Source: Pseudomonas fluorescens | GTDB taxonomy: Bacteria; Pseudomonadota; Gammaproteobacteria; Pseudomonadales; Pseudomonadaceae | DNA length: 56,392 nt | Assembly: GCF_002837185.1 (NCBI RefSeq) | Contig: NZ_KZ478021.1 | Coordinates: forward strand, 1 to 56,392 | Direction: 5' to 3' | Shown here: positions 8,311 through 16,999 of the stretch, one piece after another | Layout: each line of letters begins with the position of its first letter | Numbering within the stretch: the stretch's first letter is position 1 | Notes under the pieces: generated by a model | Told to the model about the DNA's origin: nothing | Seen by the model: only the letters and a program-made list of their open reading frames with translations | Databases searched by the model: none | Translations under genes and position numbers: made by a program

Positions 8311-9726
8311 ATGAAATCGAATTCATCACAGCGGGCTGAGCAGCCTGCGCTGCAGCGCACGCTCAGCAATCGTCACATCCAGTTAATGGCCATGGGCGGC
8401 GCCATTGGCACGGGTTTGTTCATGGGCTCCGGAAAGATCATCGCCCTCTCCGGCACCTCGATCATCCTCATCTACATGATCATCGGCCTGTTCGTTTATT
8501 TCGTCATGCGCGCCATGGGCGAAATGCTGCTATCGAATTTGAATTTCAAGACCTTTGCGGATTTCGCCGGCGCTTACCTGGGGCCTCGCGCCGCATTTTT
8601 TCTCGGATGGTCGTATTGGCTGAGCTGGAGCGTTGCAGTGATCGGCGATGCCGTCGTCGTCGGAGGCTTTTTCCAGTACTGGTTCCCCGATCTGCCTGCC
8701 TGGATACCGGCTATCGGGATGCTGACGACCCTGTTTGCCTTGAACGTGCTGACGGTCAGGCTTTTCGGTGAGGTCGAATTCTGGTTCGCGATCATCAAGA
8801 TCATCGCCGTGGTGACGCTGATTGGCGTCAGCCTCGTGATGATTGCCAGCTCGTTCGTATCCCCCAGTGGCGTTACCGCGTCCCTGGGCCATCTGGTGGA
8901 TAAGCAGGCTGCATTCCCTAATGGCTTGCTGGGTTTTTTCGCCGGTTTTCAGATGGCGATATTCTCCTTTGCCGGTACCGAACTGATCGGCACCGCGGCG
9001 GCAGAAACCCGGTCGCCGGAGAAGACCCTACCCAAGGCGATCAACTCGATTCCGTTGCGAATCATCCTGTTCTACGTGTTGGCATTGGGCTGCATTATTG
9101 CCGTGACGTCCTGGCAGCAGGTTTCACCCGTGAAAAGTCCTTTTGTCGAACTGTTCCTTGTCGCAGGCTTTCCCGCAGCAGCCGGTATCGTGAACTTCGT
9201 AGTTCTGACATCCGCCGCTTCATCGGCCAACAGTGGCGTATTCTCATCCAGCCGTATGCTGTTCGGGCTGGCCAATCAAGACAATGCTCCGGGTATTTTT
9301 CGGCGGCTATCGGGCAATAGCGTGCCTCTGCTGAGCCTGGCCTTCACTACATCACTGATGCTGATGGGCGTACTGGTGCTGTTTATCGTTCCGCAAGTCA
9401 TGACAGCATTCACCATCGTTTCCACTGTGTCGGCGGTTCTGGTGATATTCACCTGGTCGACCATCCTCGCCTCTTACATTGCCTATCGCAAAAAGCGTCC
9501 TGAGCTTCACGCAAAATCTGCTTACAAGATGCCGGGCGGCGTCCCAATGGCAGGGCTCTCACTGGCTTTTATGGGCTTCGTTCTCTGCCTGCTGGCATTG
9601 AGACCTGACACCCGTGTTGCCTTGATGGTCATGCCAGCATGGTTCATATGGCTGGCCATTGCTTATCAGCTGACCCGTAGCAGGAAGCCCGAAACAACAG
9701 CGCAATCGGCACGTCAATTCGGTTGA
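8311..9726 (+). CDS. APC-superfamily amino-acid permease (CycA/GabP-like)
   Basis: This 471-residue inner-membrane transporter has about 12 predicted hydrophobic segments. The N-terminal signature of amino-acid:proton symporters is clear (LSNRHIQLMAMGGAIGTGLF, then G-S-G-K). A second conserved region reads FAGTELIGTAAAET. It most resembles the D-serine/D-alanine/glycine and GABA permease branch. The 148-bp gap to the preceding cyclodeaminase gene holds an imperfect hairpin (about 8169-8204), so it may have its own promoter. Its position suggests it imports the substrate of the deacetylase/cyclodeaminase pair. Confidence 0.88.
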   Translation: MKSNSSQRAEQPALQRTLSNRHIQLMAMGGAIGTGLFMGSGKIIALSGTSIILIYMIIGLFVYFVMRAMGEMLLSNLNFKTFADFAGAYLGPRAAFFLGWSYWLSWSVAVIGDAVVVGGFFQYWFPDLPAWIPAIGMLTTLFALNVLTVRLFGEVEFWFAIIKIIAVVTLIGVSLVMIASSFVSPSGVTASLGHLVDKQAAFPNGLLGFFAGFQMAIFSFAGTELIGTAAAETRSPEKTLPKAINSIPLRIILFYVLALGCIIAVTSWQQVSPVKSPFVELFLVAGFPAAAGIVNFVVLTSAASSANSGVFSSSRMLFGLANQDNAPGIFRRLSGNSVPLLSLAFTTSLMLMGVLVLFIVPQVMTAFTIVSTVSAVLVIFTWSTILASYIAYRKKRPELHAKSAYKMPGGVPMAGLSLAFMGFVLCLLALRPDTRVALMVMPAWFIWLAIAYQLTRSRKPETTAQSARQFG

Positions 9727-9810
9727 GTTGCGCTAAAGAGGCTTGGCGCAACTTAACTCTCTATTAAAAACCGTGGCTGGAGATGCAATTGCAGCGCAAT
9801 TGTGCAGACG

Positions 9811-9838
9811 AAAAAAAGCCCGCTCAATGAGCGGGCTT
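9811..9838 (-). terminator. Terminator of the distal tRNA-Val/Asp block
   Basis: The hairpin AAGCCCGCTC-ATT-GAGCGGGCTT is followed on the minus strand by a run of T. An almost identical terminator follows the other tRNA block at 10162-10188. Confidence 0.9.
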
Positions 9839-9879
9839 CTTGTGGCGACCTGGCGTTCAGTGTTCCAGGTTGCCGAATA

Positions 9880-9956
9880 TGGCGCAGCGGACGGGACTCG
9901 AACCCGCGACCCCCGGCGTGACAGGCCGGTATTCTAACCGACTGAACTACCGCTGC
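9880..9956 (-). tRNA. tRNA-Asp (GTC)
   Basis: 77 bases including an encoded CCA. The acceptor stem pairs GCAGCGG with CCGCTGC, the anticodon loop reads CTGTCAC with anticodon GTC, and the T-arm reads GGGTTCGAGTCCC. Confidence 0.97.
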
Positions 9957-9975
9957 GCGTAACACATAAAGCGAA

Positions 9976-10051
9976 TGGTGGGTGATGACGGGATCGAACC
10001 GCCGACCCTCTGCTTGTAAGGCAGATGCTCTCCCAGCTGAGCTAATCACCC
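9976..10051 (-). tRNA. tRNA-Val (TAC)
   Basis: 76 bases including an encoded CCA. The acceptor stem pairs GGGTGAT with ATCACCC, and the anticodon is TAC in the CTTACAA loop. It is upstream of tRNA-Asp in the same transcript. Confidence 0.97.
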
Positions 10052-10070
10052 TTCGTTTCGGTGTGGGCGC

Positions 10071-10098
10071 ATCATACACCAAAAAATCGTAATGTCTT
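10071..10098 (-). promoter_or_regulatory. Possible promoter for the distal tRNA-Val/Asp block
   Basis: On the minus strand AAGACA and TATGAT are 16 bp apart and followed by a GC-rich discriminator (GCGCCC), similar to the stronger promoter at 10421-10449. The -35 match is only fair. Confidence 0.4.
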
Positions 10099-10161
10099 GA
10101 TTTAAATGCACTTTATTTAAAAAAAGTTTACCGCACGACTTTTTGCCATATTTCGGGCAAT

Positions 10162-10188
10162 AAAAAGCCCGCTCAATGAGCGGGCTTT
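10162..10188 (-). terminator. Terminator between the two tRNA-Val/Asp blocks
   Basis: The same AGCCCGCTC/GAGCGGGCT hairpin as at 9811-9838, followed by T residues on the minus strand. It should separate the duplicated tRNA blocks into two transcription units. Confidence 0.88.
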
Positions 10189-10228
10189 CCGTGGTGACCT
10201 GGCGTTCAGCATTCCAGGTTACCGAATA

Positions 10229-10305
10229 TGGCGCAGCGGACGGGACTCGAACCCGCGACCCCCGGCGTGACAGGCCGGTATTCTAACCGACTGAACTACC
10301 GCTGC
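10229..10305 (-). tRNA. tRNA-Asp (GTC), second copy
   Basis: Identical in sequence to the copy at 9880-9956 and offset by exactly 349 bp, so it belongs to a tandem duplication. Confidence 0.97.
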
Positions 10306-10324
10306 GCGTAACACATGAAGCGAA

Positions 10325-10400
10325 TGGTGGGTGATGACGGGATCGAACCGCCGACCCTCTGCTTGTAAGGCAGATGCTCTCCCAGCTGAGCTAATCACCC
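10325..10400 (-). tRNA. tRNA-Val (TAC), second copy
   Basis: Identical to the copy at 9976-10051 and also offset by 349 bp. It is the first gene after the strong promoter at 10421-10449. Confidence 0.97.
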
Positions 10401-10420
10401 TTCGTTTCGGTGTGGCGCGC

Positions 10421-10449
10421 ATTCTACGGAGCGCTCCGAAGTCTGGCAA
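10421..10449 (-). promoter_or_regulatory. Sigma-70 promoter of tRNA-Val/Asp
   Basis: On the minus strand TTGCCA (10444-10449) and TAGAAT (10421-10426) are exactly 17 bp apart. They are followed by the GC-rich discriminator GCGCGCC, typical of stable-RNA promoters under stringent control. The tRNA-Gly/Glu promoter at 48262-48290 has the same -10 and discriminator. Confidence 0.8.
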
Positions 10450-10559
10450 GCACTTTCTTAAATCTTTTTTTTCAGCCCTTCCAATGGCTTACGCAGGGTT
10501 GGCCTGCGGCGTGATCAAGAGAATAATGCCCCCCTTTGTATAGAGGAGAGACTCACCCC

Positions 10560-11480
10560 ATGTGGTTCAAGAACCTGCTTATCTATCGCCTGACCCAAGA
10601 TCTGCCTGTTGATGCCGAGGCGTTGGAAGCGGCCATGGCCACCAAACTGGCGCGCCCGTGTGCAAGCCAGGAACTGACCACCTACGGTTTCGTTGCCCCT
10701 TTCGGTAAAGGTGAAGACGCGCCCCTGGTCCACGTCAGCGGGGATTTTTTACTGATCGCCGCGCGCAAGGAAGAACGCATCCTGCCGGGCAGCGTGGTAC
10801 GGGACGCGGTTAAAGAGAAGGTTGAGGAGATCGAGGCCGAGCAGATGCGCAAGGTCTATAAAAAGGAGCGCGACCAGATCAAGGATGAAATCATCCAGGC
10901 CTTCCTGCCCCGCGCCTTTATTCGTCGCTCGTCGACCTTCGCCGCCATCGCGCCGAAACAGGGTCTGATCCTGGTCAACTCGGCCAGCCCGAAACGCGCG
11001 GAAGACCTGCTCTCCACCCTGCGCGAAGTGATCGGCACCCTGCCCGTACGCCCGCTGACCGTCAAAACCGCACCGACGGCGATCATGACCGACTGGGTCA
11101 CCACCCAGAAACCGGCGGCCGACTTCTTCGTGCTCGACGAATGCGAACTGCGCGACACCCACGAAGACGGCGGGATCGTGCGCTGCAAGCGCCAGGACCT
11201 GACCGGCGAAGAAATCCAGCTGCACCTGACCACCGGCAAAGTCGTGACCCAATTGTCCCTGGCCTGGCAGGACAAGCTGTCCTTCATGCTTGACGACAAA
11301 ATGACCGTCAAGCGCCTGAAGTTCGAAGACTTGCTGCAGGACCAGGCCGAACAGGACGGCGGCGACGAAGCTCTGGGCCAACTGGATGCCAGCTTTACCC
11401 TGATGATGCTGACCTTCGGCGAATTCCTGCCGGCGTTGATCGAAGCACTCGGCGGTGAAGAGACCCCACAAGGCATCTAA
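10560..11480 (+). CDS. rdgC: Recombination-associated protein RdgC
   Basis: This 306-residue protein matches RdgC along its whole length, from the characteristic MWFKNLLIYRLT start to the C-terminal ASFTLMMLTFGEFLPALIEALGG. RdgC forms a ring-shaped dimer that binds double-stranded DNA in the nucleoid and restrains RecA. It is a core gene of gamma- and beta-proteobacteria. The ATG at 10560 follows GAGGAGAG at 10543-10550. The gene is monocistronic, ending just before a REPIN, and is divergent from the tRNA-Val/Asp block. Confidence 0.97.
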   Translation: MWFKNLLIYRLTQDLPVDAEALEAAMATKLARPCASQELTTYGFVAPFGKGEDAPLVHVSGDFLLIAARKEERILPGSVVRDAVKEKVEEIEAEQMRKVYKKERDQIKDEIIQAFLPRAFIRRSSTFAAIAPKQGLILVNSASPKRAEDLLSTLREVIGTLPVRPLTVKTAPTAIMTDWVTTQKPAADFFVLDECELRDTHEDGGIVRCKRQDLTGEEIQLHLTTGKVVTQLSLAWQDKLSFMLDDKMTVKRLKFEDLLQDQAEQDGGDEALGQLDASFTLMMLTFGEFLPALIEALGGEETPQGI

Positions 11481-11497
11481 GCCATGTGAGGCTCTAA

Positions 11498-11591
11498 AAT
11501 GTGGGAGGGGGCTTGTCCCCGATAGCGGTGTATCAGTCAAAAATCCATTAGCTGATACACCGCCATCGGGGACAAGCCCCCTCCCACATTT
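11498..11591. repeat. REPIN (inverted REP pair)
   Basis: Two REP cores (GTGGGAGGGGGCTTGTCCCC and its reverse complement) face each other. The intervening sequence is itself partly palindromic (GGTGTATCAG / CTGATACACC). The element fills the space between rdgC and the BASS transporter gene and may serve as a transcript 3' structure. Confidence 0.9.
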
Positions 11592-11636
11592 GATTGCGTT
11601 ACCACGTCAAAAATCGAACAAGAAAGGACACTTTCC

Positions 11637-12602
11637 ATGCGCGCACTCGCCGCCTTGAGCCGCTTCGTCGGCAATACCTTCGCCTACTGGGTGTTGATCT
11701 TTGCCGTCGTCGCATTTCTCCAACCCAGCTGGTTCCTCGGCCTGAAAAGCGCCATCGTCCCACTGCTGGGCCTGGTGATGTTCGGCATGGGCCTGACCTT
11801 GAAACTCGAAGACTTCGCCGAGGTCGCCCGCCATCCGTGGCGTGTCGCTCTGGGCGTGGTCGCGCATTTTGTGATCATGCCCGGCGTGGCGTGGTTGTTG
11901 TGCCAGGTCTTTCACCTGCCGCCGGAAATCGCCGTTGGCGTGATTCTGGTCGGCTGCTGCCCAAGCGGTACGTCATCCAACGTGATGACCTGGCTGGCCC
12001 GTGGCGACCTGGCACTGTCGGTGGCCATCGCCGCCGTCACCACCCTCCTCGCCCCGCTGCTCACCCCGGCGTTGATCTGGCTGCTGGCTTCGGCCTGGCT
12101 GCCGGTGTCGTTCATGGAGCTGTTCTGGTCGATCCTGCAGGTGGTGTTGCTGCCAATCGTGCTCGGCGTGCTCGCGCAACGCTTGCTGGGTGATCGGGTG
12201 CGTCATGCGGTCGACGTGCTGCCGCTGGTCTCGGTGGTCAGCATCGTGATCATCGTCGCCGCCGTGGTCGCCGCCAGCCAGGCGAAGATTGCCGAGTCAG
12301 GCCTGTTGATCATGGCCGTGGTGATGCTGCACAACAGCTTCGGCTACCTGCTCGGCTACTTCACCGGGCGCCTGTTCACGTTGCCATTGGCGCAACGCAA
12401 ATCCTTGGCGCTGGAAGTGGGCATGCAGAACTCCGGGCTCGGCGCCGCGTTGGCCAGTGCGCACTTCTCGCCACTGGCGGCGGTGCCCAGTGCGCTGTTC
12501 AGCGTCTGGCACAATATTTCCGGGGCATTGCTGTCGACTTACTTTCGACGTATGAGCGAGAAGGAAGATCGCCGCGCACTGGAGAACACCCCGCACACTT
12601 GA
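11637..12602 (+). CDS. BASS-family transporter (bile acid:sodium symporter superfamily)
   Basis: The protein has 321 residues with about 9-10 hydrophobic segments. Family marks include LLGLVMFGMGLTL in the N-terminal half, VGCCPSGTSSNVMTWLARGD in the first crossover region, and EVGMQNSGLGAALA in the second. These two re-entrant motifs line the sodium and substrate sites. Bacterial members of this branch carry small organic acids (PanS-like) rather than bile acids. AAGAAAGGA precedes the ATG. It lies upstream of the guanidine riboswitch but is not expected to be under its control. Confidence 0.88.
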   Translation: MRALAALSRFVGNTFAYWVLIFAVVAFLQPSWFLGLKSAIVPLLGLVMFGMGLTLKLEDFAEVARHPWRVALGVVAHFVIMPGVAWLLCQVFHLPPEIAVGVILVGCCPSGTSSNVMTWLARGDLALSVAIAAVTTLLAPLLTPALIWLLASAWLPVSFMELFWSILQVVLLPIVLGVLAQRLLGDRVRHAVDVLPLVSVVSIVIIVAAVVAASQAKIAESGLLIMAVVMLHNSFGYLLGYFTGRLFTLPLAQRKSLALEVGMQNSGLGAALASAHFSPLAAVPSALFSVWHNISGALLSTYFRRMSEKEDRRALENTPHT

Positions 12603-12634
12603 TCGAGCGGCCCATGTTCGGCACTCTTAGCCCC

Positions 12635-12702
12635 TCGCGGGGACGACCTCGCGACGCCAATGCGCGTTGAGTCCGGGGACGACCCCGCCTGAAGAAGCGA
12701 GG
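12635..12702 (+). promoter_or_regulatory. Guanidine-II (mini-ykkC) riboswitch
   Basis: Two consecutive hairpins carry identical ACGA tetraloops closed by G/C-rich stems. The first is 12635-12654 (eight base pairs, loop 12643-12646) and the second 12674-12687 (five base pairs CGGGG/CCCCG, loop 12679-12682). This is the defining architecture of the guanidine-II class, in which the paired ACGR loops kiss and bind guanidinium. The second hairpin ends ten bases before the GCGAGG Shine-Dalgarno (12697-12702) of the downstream exporter gene, consistent with translational control. The downstream gene is a Gdx-type SMR exporter, the classical partner of this riboswitch. Confidence 0.93.
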
Positions 12703-12707
12703 TCACC

Positions 12708-13022
12708 ATGTCCTGGATCATTCTGTTTTTCGCCGGGTTGTTTGAAGTCGGCTGGGCCGTCGGCCTGAAGTACACCGACGGCTTCAGCAAGCCCCTGCCC
12801 ACCGCACTGACCATTGCCGCTATGGTTATCAGCCTAGGCCTGCTGGGGCTGGCGGTGAAGGAACTGCCATTGGGCACCGCCTACGCCGTATGGACGGGAG
12901 TGGGCGCCGTGGGCACGGTGATCGCCGGGATTATTCTGTTTGGGGAGTCCATGGCGTTGTTCCGGTTGGCCAGTGTGGCGTTGATTATTTGCGGGTTGAT
13001 TGGGCTCAAGATCAGCACATGA
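12708..13022 (+). CDS. sugE: Guanidinium exporter Gdx (SugE-type SMR transporter)
   Basis: This 104-residue SMR protein has four membrane helices and acts as a dual-topology dimer. The essential membrane glutamate is Glu13 in FAGLFEVGWAVGLKYTDGF. The GTAYAVWTGVGAVGT motif in helix 3 marks the Gdx/SugE subtype rather than the multidrug EmrE subtype. It exchanges guanidinium for protons across the inner membrane. The ATG at 12708 sits just downstream of the guanidine-II riboswitch, which fixes both start and function. Confidence 0.95.
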   Translation: MSWIILFFAGLFEVGWAVGLKYTDGFSKPLPTALTIAAMVISLGLLGLAVKELPLGTAYAVWTGVGAVGTVIAGIILFGESMALFRLASVALIICGLIGLKIST

Positions 13023-13069
13023 CCGCGTAGCGCAGCACCCGCTGCAACTTGCCTCAGTAATTAATCAGC

Positions 13070-16000
13070 TCACGTGCGCTCCAGGGCACCCAGGGTTTGC
13101 AAGATATGCTGGGCAAGTTCGTTCGCGCACTCGATCTGAATATTGTGCCCTGCATCAAAGTTGATCACTTGGCAATCAGCCAGCGAACGCTGCAGGGCGG
13201 TCTTCTCGGCGGCCGAAGAAAAGTTGCTCTTCTGGCCGAAATACAGAGCGGCAGGCGCCGAGATGCCTTTGAGCAAATCAACGTAATGCTTGCGCAGCCC
13301 GTGAAAACGCAGCCCTACACGCGAGCGCAAACGTGCATCCCAACGCCATCGGTAACCGTGTTCATCATCGCCAGACAACACACGCTCACACAACTGACGG
13401 GCAAACGAGTCGGAAACGGTCATATAGCTCATTTTGATAAGTTGGACTGCCTCGGCGACGCTGCGTATCAACGGCTGGCTGGGTGTTGTACGTAGATGAT
13501 GCAGCTCTTTGGCAATCTGAAGCTCCATGTCCAAGACATCGACGGTGGGCGGAATGAAGGTTTCCAGCAGAAACAGCGTTCTAACCCATTGCCGATTTTG
13601 ATTGGCGAACAGGGCCGCGAGTACCGAACCCAAGGAGTGGCCAACCACATGCACCTGGGTGAGTGCGAGCGCGTCGCAAAGAAGGGTGATATCGCTGACG
13701 TAGTCCACCAGTTGGTAGCCCTTCCCGTCTTCTATATGCGAAGAAAGCCCATGCCCGCGCAGGTCTGGGGCAATCACGCGATAACCGGCAGCCACCAGAT
13801 ACAGCGCCATATCGTGCCAGCTATAAGCCTGGTCAAGTAGCCCGTGGATGAGTAAGACAGCCGGTTGCCGGTCCTCGCCCCACTGACAGACATTGATCCG
13901 ATAACCATTGATCAGCAGCTCCCTATCCATGAAGCGCACTTGATGTCTGCTCGCACTGAGATGGGCGGCAGGCAGCTCGGGTAATGGCGCGGTGTACGCT
14001 GCTGCAGGGTGAGTCAGGGACTGCTGTATGAAAGCTTCCAGCCTGGCGACTGAATGATGCTCGAACAAATCCTGAGGTTTTAAATCCAGACCGAAAGTCG
14101 ATTTGATCTTCAGCAGTAACTCAACCGCCATGAAAGAGGTCAGCCCGAGCATCCGGAAACTGGCTGTTTTGTCCAGGGTTTGCGCCTCGAGTCCCAGACT
14201 GAGGGCGATGATCGAAGTCATATCATGTGCTGCCCGCCCCTGGGGCTCACCGACCTTGGGCGCCGAGTCCGCAAGCCCTGCCGCGCCTGGTGCGATGGTC
14301 GGTGTAAAAAACGGCTGACTGAATACGATCCCCGTGTTGGGACCGTTTTGCGGGATCAGCATAACCGGCGCGTCACTGAAGACCGGTCGAAAGGAGGTAC
14401 GCTCGAAAGCATATACCGGGATATCCATCACCGGTTCTGGGCGCGGTGCCGCAGAGGCACACAAGGCCGCCCACTCAATAGGTACGCCGCGCTCGTATAA
14501 CCAACTCACTGCACGATAAAGCTGAGTTTGCGTTTCTTTGGCCAACGATGAACACATCGCAAACCTGGAAAATGGCTGGCATACGGCATTCAACGCGGCA
14601 CCCGGCCCGACCTCCAGTCCTATATATGTTCCCTTACCCAGTAAGTTTTCAATGCTCTCGCGAAACCGTACTCGCTGGTGCATATGTTGACAAAAATAGT
14701 CGGCATTGAACGTGCCGCCATCTGCCGGTAGCCCTGTGAGATTGGCGATGATGGGGACTTGCGGCGCACCATAGGTGACCGACGCTGCCACCGCCTCAAA
14801 GGCAAGAGACGCCGGCAACATGGAGGGGGAATGAAAGGCTTTTTCCACTCGCAACTCAACCCATTGCATAGGAAGAGTATCGAGCAGGCATTGGAATCGT
14901 TTCACCGCCGGCAACGGCCCGCTGACGACTGTTTGATGCTGGCTGTTGTCTGCGGCAATCACCACTGCCTGCTCAGGTTCAAAACAGCAGCGCTCAAGCA
15001 GCGCTTCAACATCACGGGTGCTCGCCAAAACGCAGAGCATCGCCCCCGGCGCCGTCATTTGCTCCATCAATCGCGCTCGGGAAACGACCAGGCGCAACGC
15101 GTCAGCCAAGGAAAATACCTGGGCAATGCAGCACGCTGCGTATTCACCAAGACTATGCCCGATCAAGTACCTGGGCTTGACACCCAAGGAGATCCATAAC
15201 TTGGCCAGGGCATACTCCAGACAAAAAATGGCAGGCTGGCAATTTATTGTTTTTCGCAACACCGCTGTGTCTGATTCCAATACCAGCGTCTTGATCGACA
15301 AACCGTGATTAGCCATCGTGATCGCTTCGCACTCATCAATGGCCTGGCGAAATACCTCGAAGGCGGCATATGGCATTGTCCCCATGCCTGGGTAATGGGA
15401 ACCCTGGCCGGTGAAGAGAAATACACACTTGGGCCTCTTCCCAAACGCCTTCGGCCTATCAGCGCCATTGGAAAATGAGCGCAGTTTTTCGCACAAATCC
15501 GCCTTGTTCGAGAAAGCAATGGCCTTGCGTATGGATAAATCGGCCCTGTAACGATTGGCGGTGTAGGTGAGCGTCTGCGCACCTCTATGCGTCGGCTTTA
15601 AATAATCAGCATAAGCACGCGCAATGGCTTTGATGGAATACTCAGAGTGTGCGGTTATCTTCAGCACCCCGGCGCCCTCAACCCAGGACCTCTCACCTGC
15701 ACAGGCGGCCGGGGGCTCTTCCAGCACCATATGCGTATTGGTACCGCCGAACCCGAAGGCACTCAGGCCCGCAATGCGCTTGTTGTCCGGTTGCCATGCG
15801 CTGAGTGCCGTCACTATCTTCAGCCGCGTGTGACCCAGAAACTCATCAATCAACGGATTCAATTGACCGATATGAATTTGCGGTGGGATCAATTGATGCT
15901 TGAACATCAGCAGAATCTTTAACAAGCCCGCCATGCCCGCGCCGGACTCGCAATGGCCGATATTGGCTTTGACCGCGCCCAGAAGACAGGGCGTAACGAT

Positions 16001-16999
16001 TGAAGCCTGCCCTCCACCATATACCTTGGACAACGCTTTTATCTCGATCGGATCACCCAACGGCGTACCCGTGCCATGGGTTTCGATATAACTGACGTCC
16101 TGCGGCTGCACTGCGGCTTGACGTAGTGCGCGCGCGATTACCTGTTCTTGTGCTTTGGCGCTGGGAGCCGTCAGGCCATTTGTCATGCCGTCCTGATTGA
16201 TCGCACTGCCACGTATGATCCCCAGGATTTCGTCACCTTCGGCCAACGCTCGCGCATAGGGTTTCAACATGACCAATCCTGCCCCCTCGCTACGCACGTA
16301 ACCATCGGCGCTTGCCGAAAAGGTTTGGCACCGGCCGGTAGGCGACATGAATCCAGCCGCAGCGAAGGCCAGGTTGGTTTCCGGGGCCAGGATTACATTG
16401 ATGCCGCCGGCGATGGCCAAATCGCATTCCCCTGCGTTCAAATGTGCACACGCCAGATGTATCGCGCTCAGGGAAGATGAACACGCGGTATCCACCACCA
16501 TGCTGGGGCCCTGAAAATCAAACTGATAGGAGATGCGATTGGCCAGGGGGCTGAGCGTTGACCCAGTGCCTACATACCCTTCCATCAAATTAATATCGCG
16601 ATTGAGGATTTTATTGAAGTCCCAACCACTGGCGCCGATGAACACACCGGTGTTACTACCGCGCAGCGAATACGCTGTGTAATGAGTACGCTCAATCAAG
16701 TGCCAACTCATCTCCAGCAACAGGCGCTGCTGGGGGTCTAGCTTTTCTGCCTCACGCGCGCTGATATTGAAAAAGGCAGCGTCGAACTGATCGATACCCT
16801 CCAGGAAGCCCCCCCACTGCGTCGCCGCTGATGAACGTCTGTCCCGATGATGCAGTGGCGGAATATAGGCATTGTTCCACCGATCGGCAGGCACTGCGGT
16901 GATACAGTCTTTGCCCTCGCACAAGTTCTGCCAATATTGCTCAGCATCATTGGCGCCGGGCAAGCGCAGCGACATACCGATGATCGCGATACGCTCCAT
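13070..16999 (-). CDS. Type I polyketide synthase, KS-AT-ACP-alpha/beta hydrolase
   Basis: A single-module synthase of 1309 residues. The ketosynthase (1-425) has active-site Cys173 in DTACSSSL, His308 in ETHGTGTPLGD and His349 in KANIGH. The acyltransferase (about 525-870) has the GHSLGEY serine (Ser616) and an AFH signature (His723), pointing to malonyl-CoA. An ACP follows (about 920-995) with Ser955 in LGLTSFMAVEL. The C-terminal alpha/beta hydrolase (about 1025-1309) has GHSLGS (Ser1122) and a late DAGH histidine, and probably releases the product. No KR, DH or ER is present, so each extension should leave a beta-keto group. The ATG overlaps the preceding TAA (TAATG), implying translational coupling; an ATG 12 bases upstream is possible. 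It is the last gene of the cluster and converges on sugE. Confidence 0.92.
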   Translation of the reverse strand: MERIAIIGMSLRLPGANDAEQYWQNLCEGKDCITAVPADRWNNAYIPPLHHRDRRSSAATQWGGFLEGIDQFDAAFFNISAREAEKLDPQQRLLLEMSWHLIERTHYTAYSLRGSNTGVFIGASGWDFNKILNRDINLMEGYVGTGSTLSPLANRISYQFDFQGPSMVVDTACSSSLSAIHLACAHLNAGECDLAIAGGINVILAPETNLAFAAAGFMSPTGRCQTFSASADGYVRSEGAGLVMLKPYARALAEGDEILGIIRGSAINQDGMTNGLTAPSAKAQEQVIARALRQAAVQPQDVSYIETHGTGTPLGDPIEIKALSKVYGGGQASIVTPCLLGAVKANIGHCESGAGMAGLLKILLMFKHQLIPPQIHIGQLNPLIDEFLGHTRLKIVTALSAWQPDNKRIAGLSAFGFGGTNTHMVLEEPPAACAGERSWVEGAGVLKITAHSEYSIKAIARAYADYLKPTHRGAQTLTYTANRYRADLSIRKAIAFSNKADLCEKLRSFSNGADRPKAFGKRPKCVFLFTGQGSHYPGMGTMPYAAFEVFRQAIDECEAITMANHGLSIKTLVLESDTAVLRKTINCQPAIFCLEYALAKLWISLGVKPRYLIGHSLGEYAACCIAQVFSLADALRLVVSRARLMEQMTAPGAMLCVLASTRDVEALLERCCFEPEQAVVIAADNSQHQTVVSGPLPAVKRFQCLLDTLPMQWVELRVEKAFHSPSMLPASLAFEAVAASVTYGAPQVPIIANLTGLPADGGTFNADYFCQHMHQRVRFRESIENLLGKGTYIGLEVGPGAALNAVCQPFSRFAMCSSLAKETQTQLYRAVSWLYERGVPIEWAALCASAAPRPEPVMDIPVYAFERTSFRPVFSDAPVMLIPQNGPNTGIVFSQPFFTPTIAPGAAGLADSAPKVGEPQGRAAHDMTSIIALSLGLEAQTLDKTASFRMLGLTSFMAVELLLKIKSTFGLDLKPQDLFEHHSVARLEAFIQQSLTHPAAAYTAPLPELPAAHLSASRHQVRFMDRELLINGYRINVCQWGEDRQPAVLLIHGLLDQAYSWHDMALYLVAAGYRVIAPDLRGHGLSSHIEDGKGYQLVDYVSDITLLCDALALTQVHVVGHSLGSVLAALFANQNRQWVRTLFLLETFIPPTVDVLDMELQIAKELHHLRTTPSQPLIRSVAEAVQLIKMSYMTVSDSFARQLCERVLSGDDEHGYRWRWDARLRSRVGLRFHGLRKHYVDLLKGISAPAALYFGQKSNFSSAAEKTALQRSLADCQVINFDAGHNIQIECANELAQHILQTLGALERT

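Noticed and set aside
9811..10449. CRISPR-like or direct-repeat array
   Set aside because: The repeats are two copies of a tRNA block with terminators. No short regular repeat-spacer pattern exists here or elsewhere in the window.
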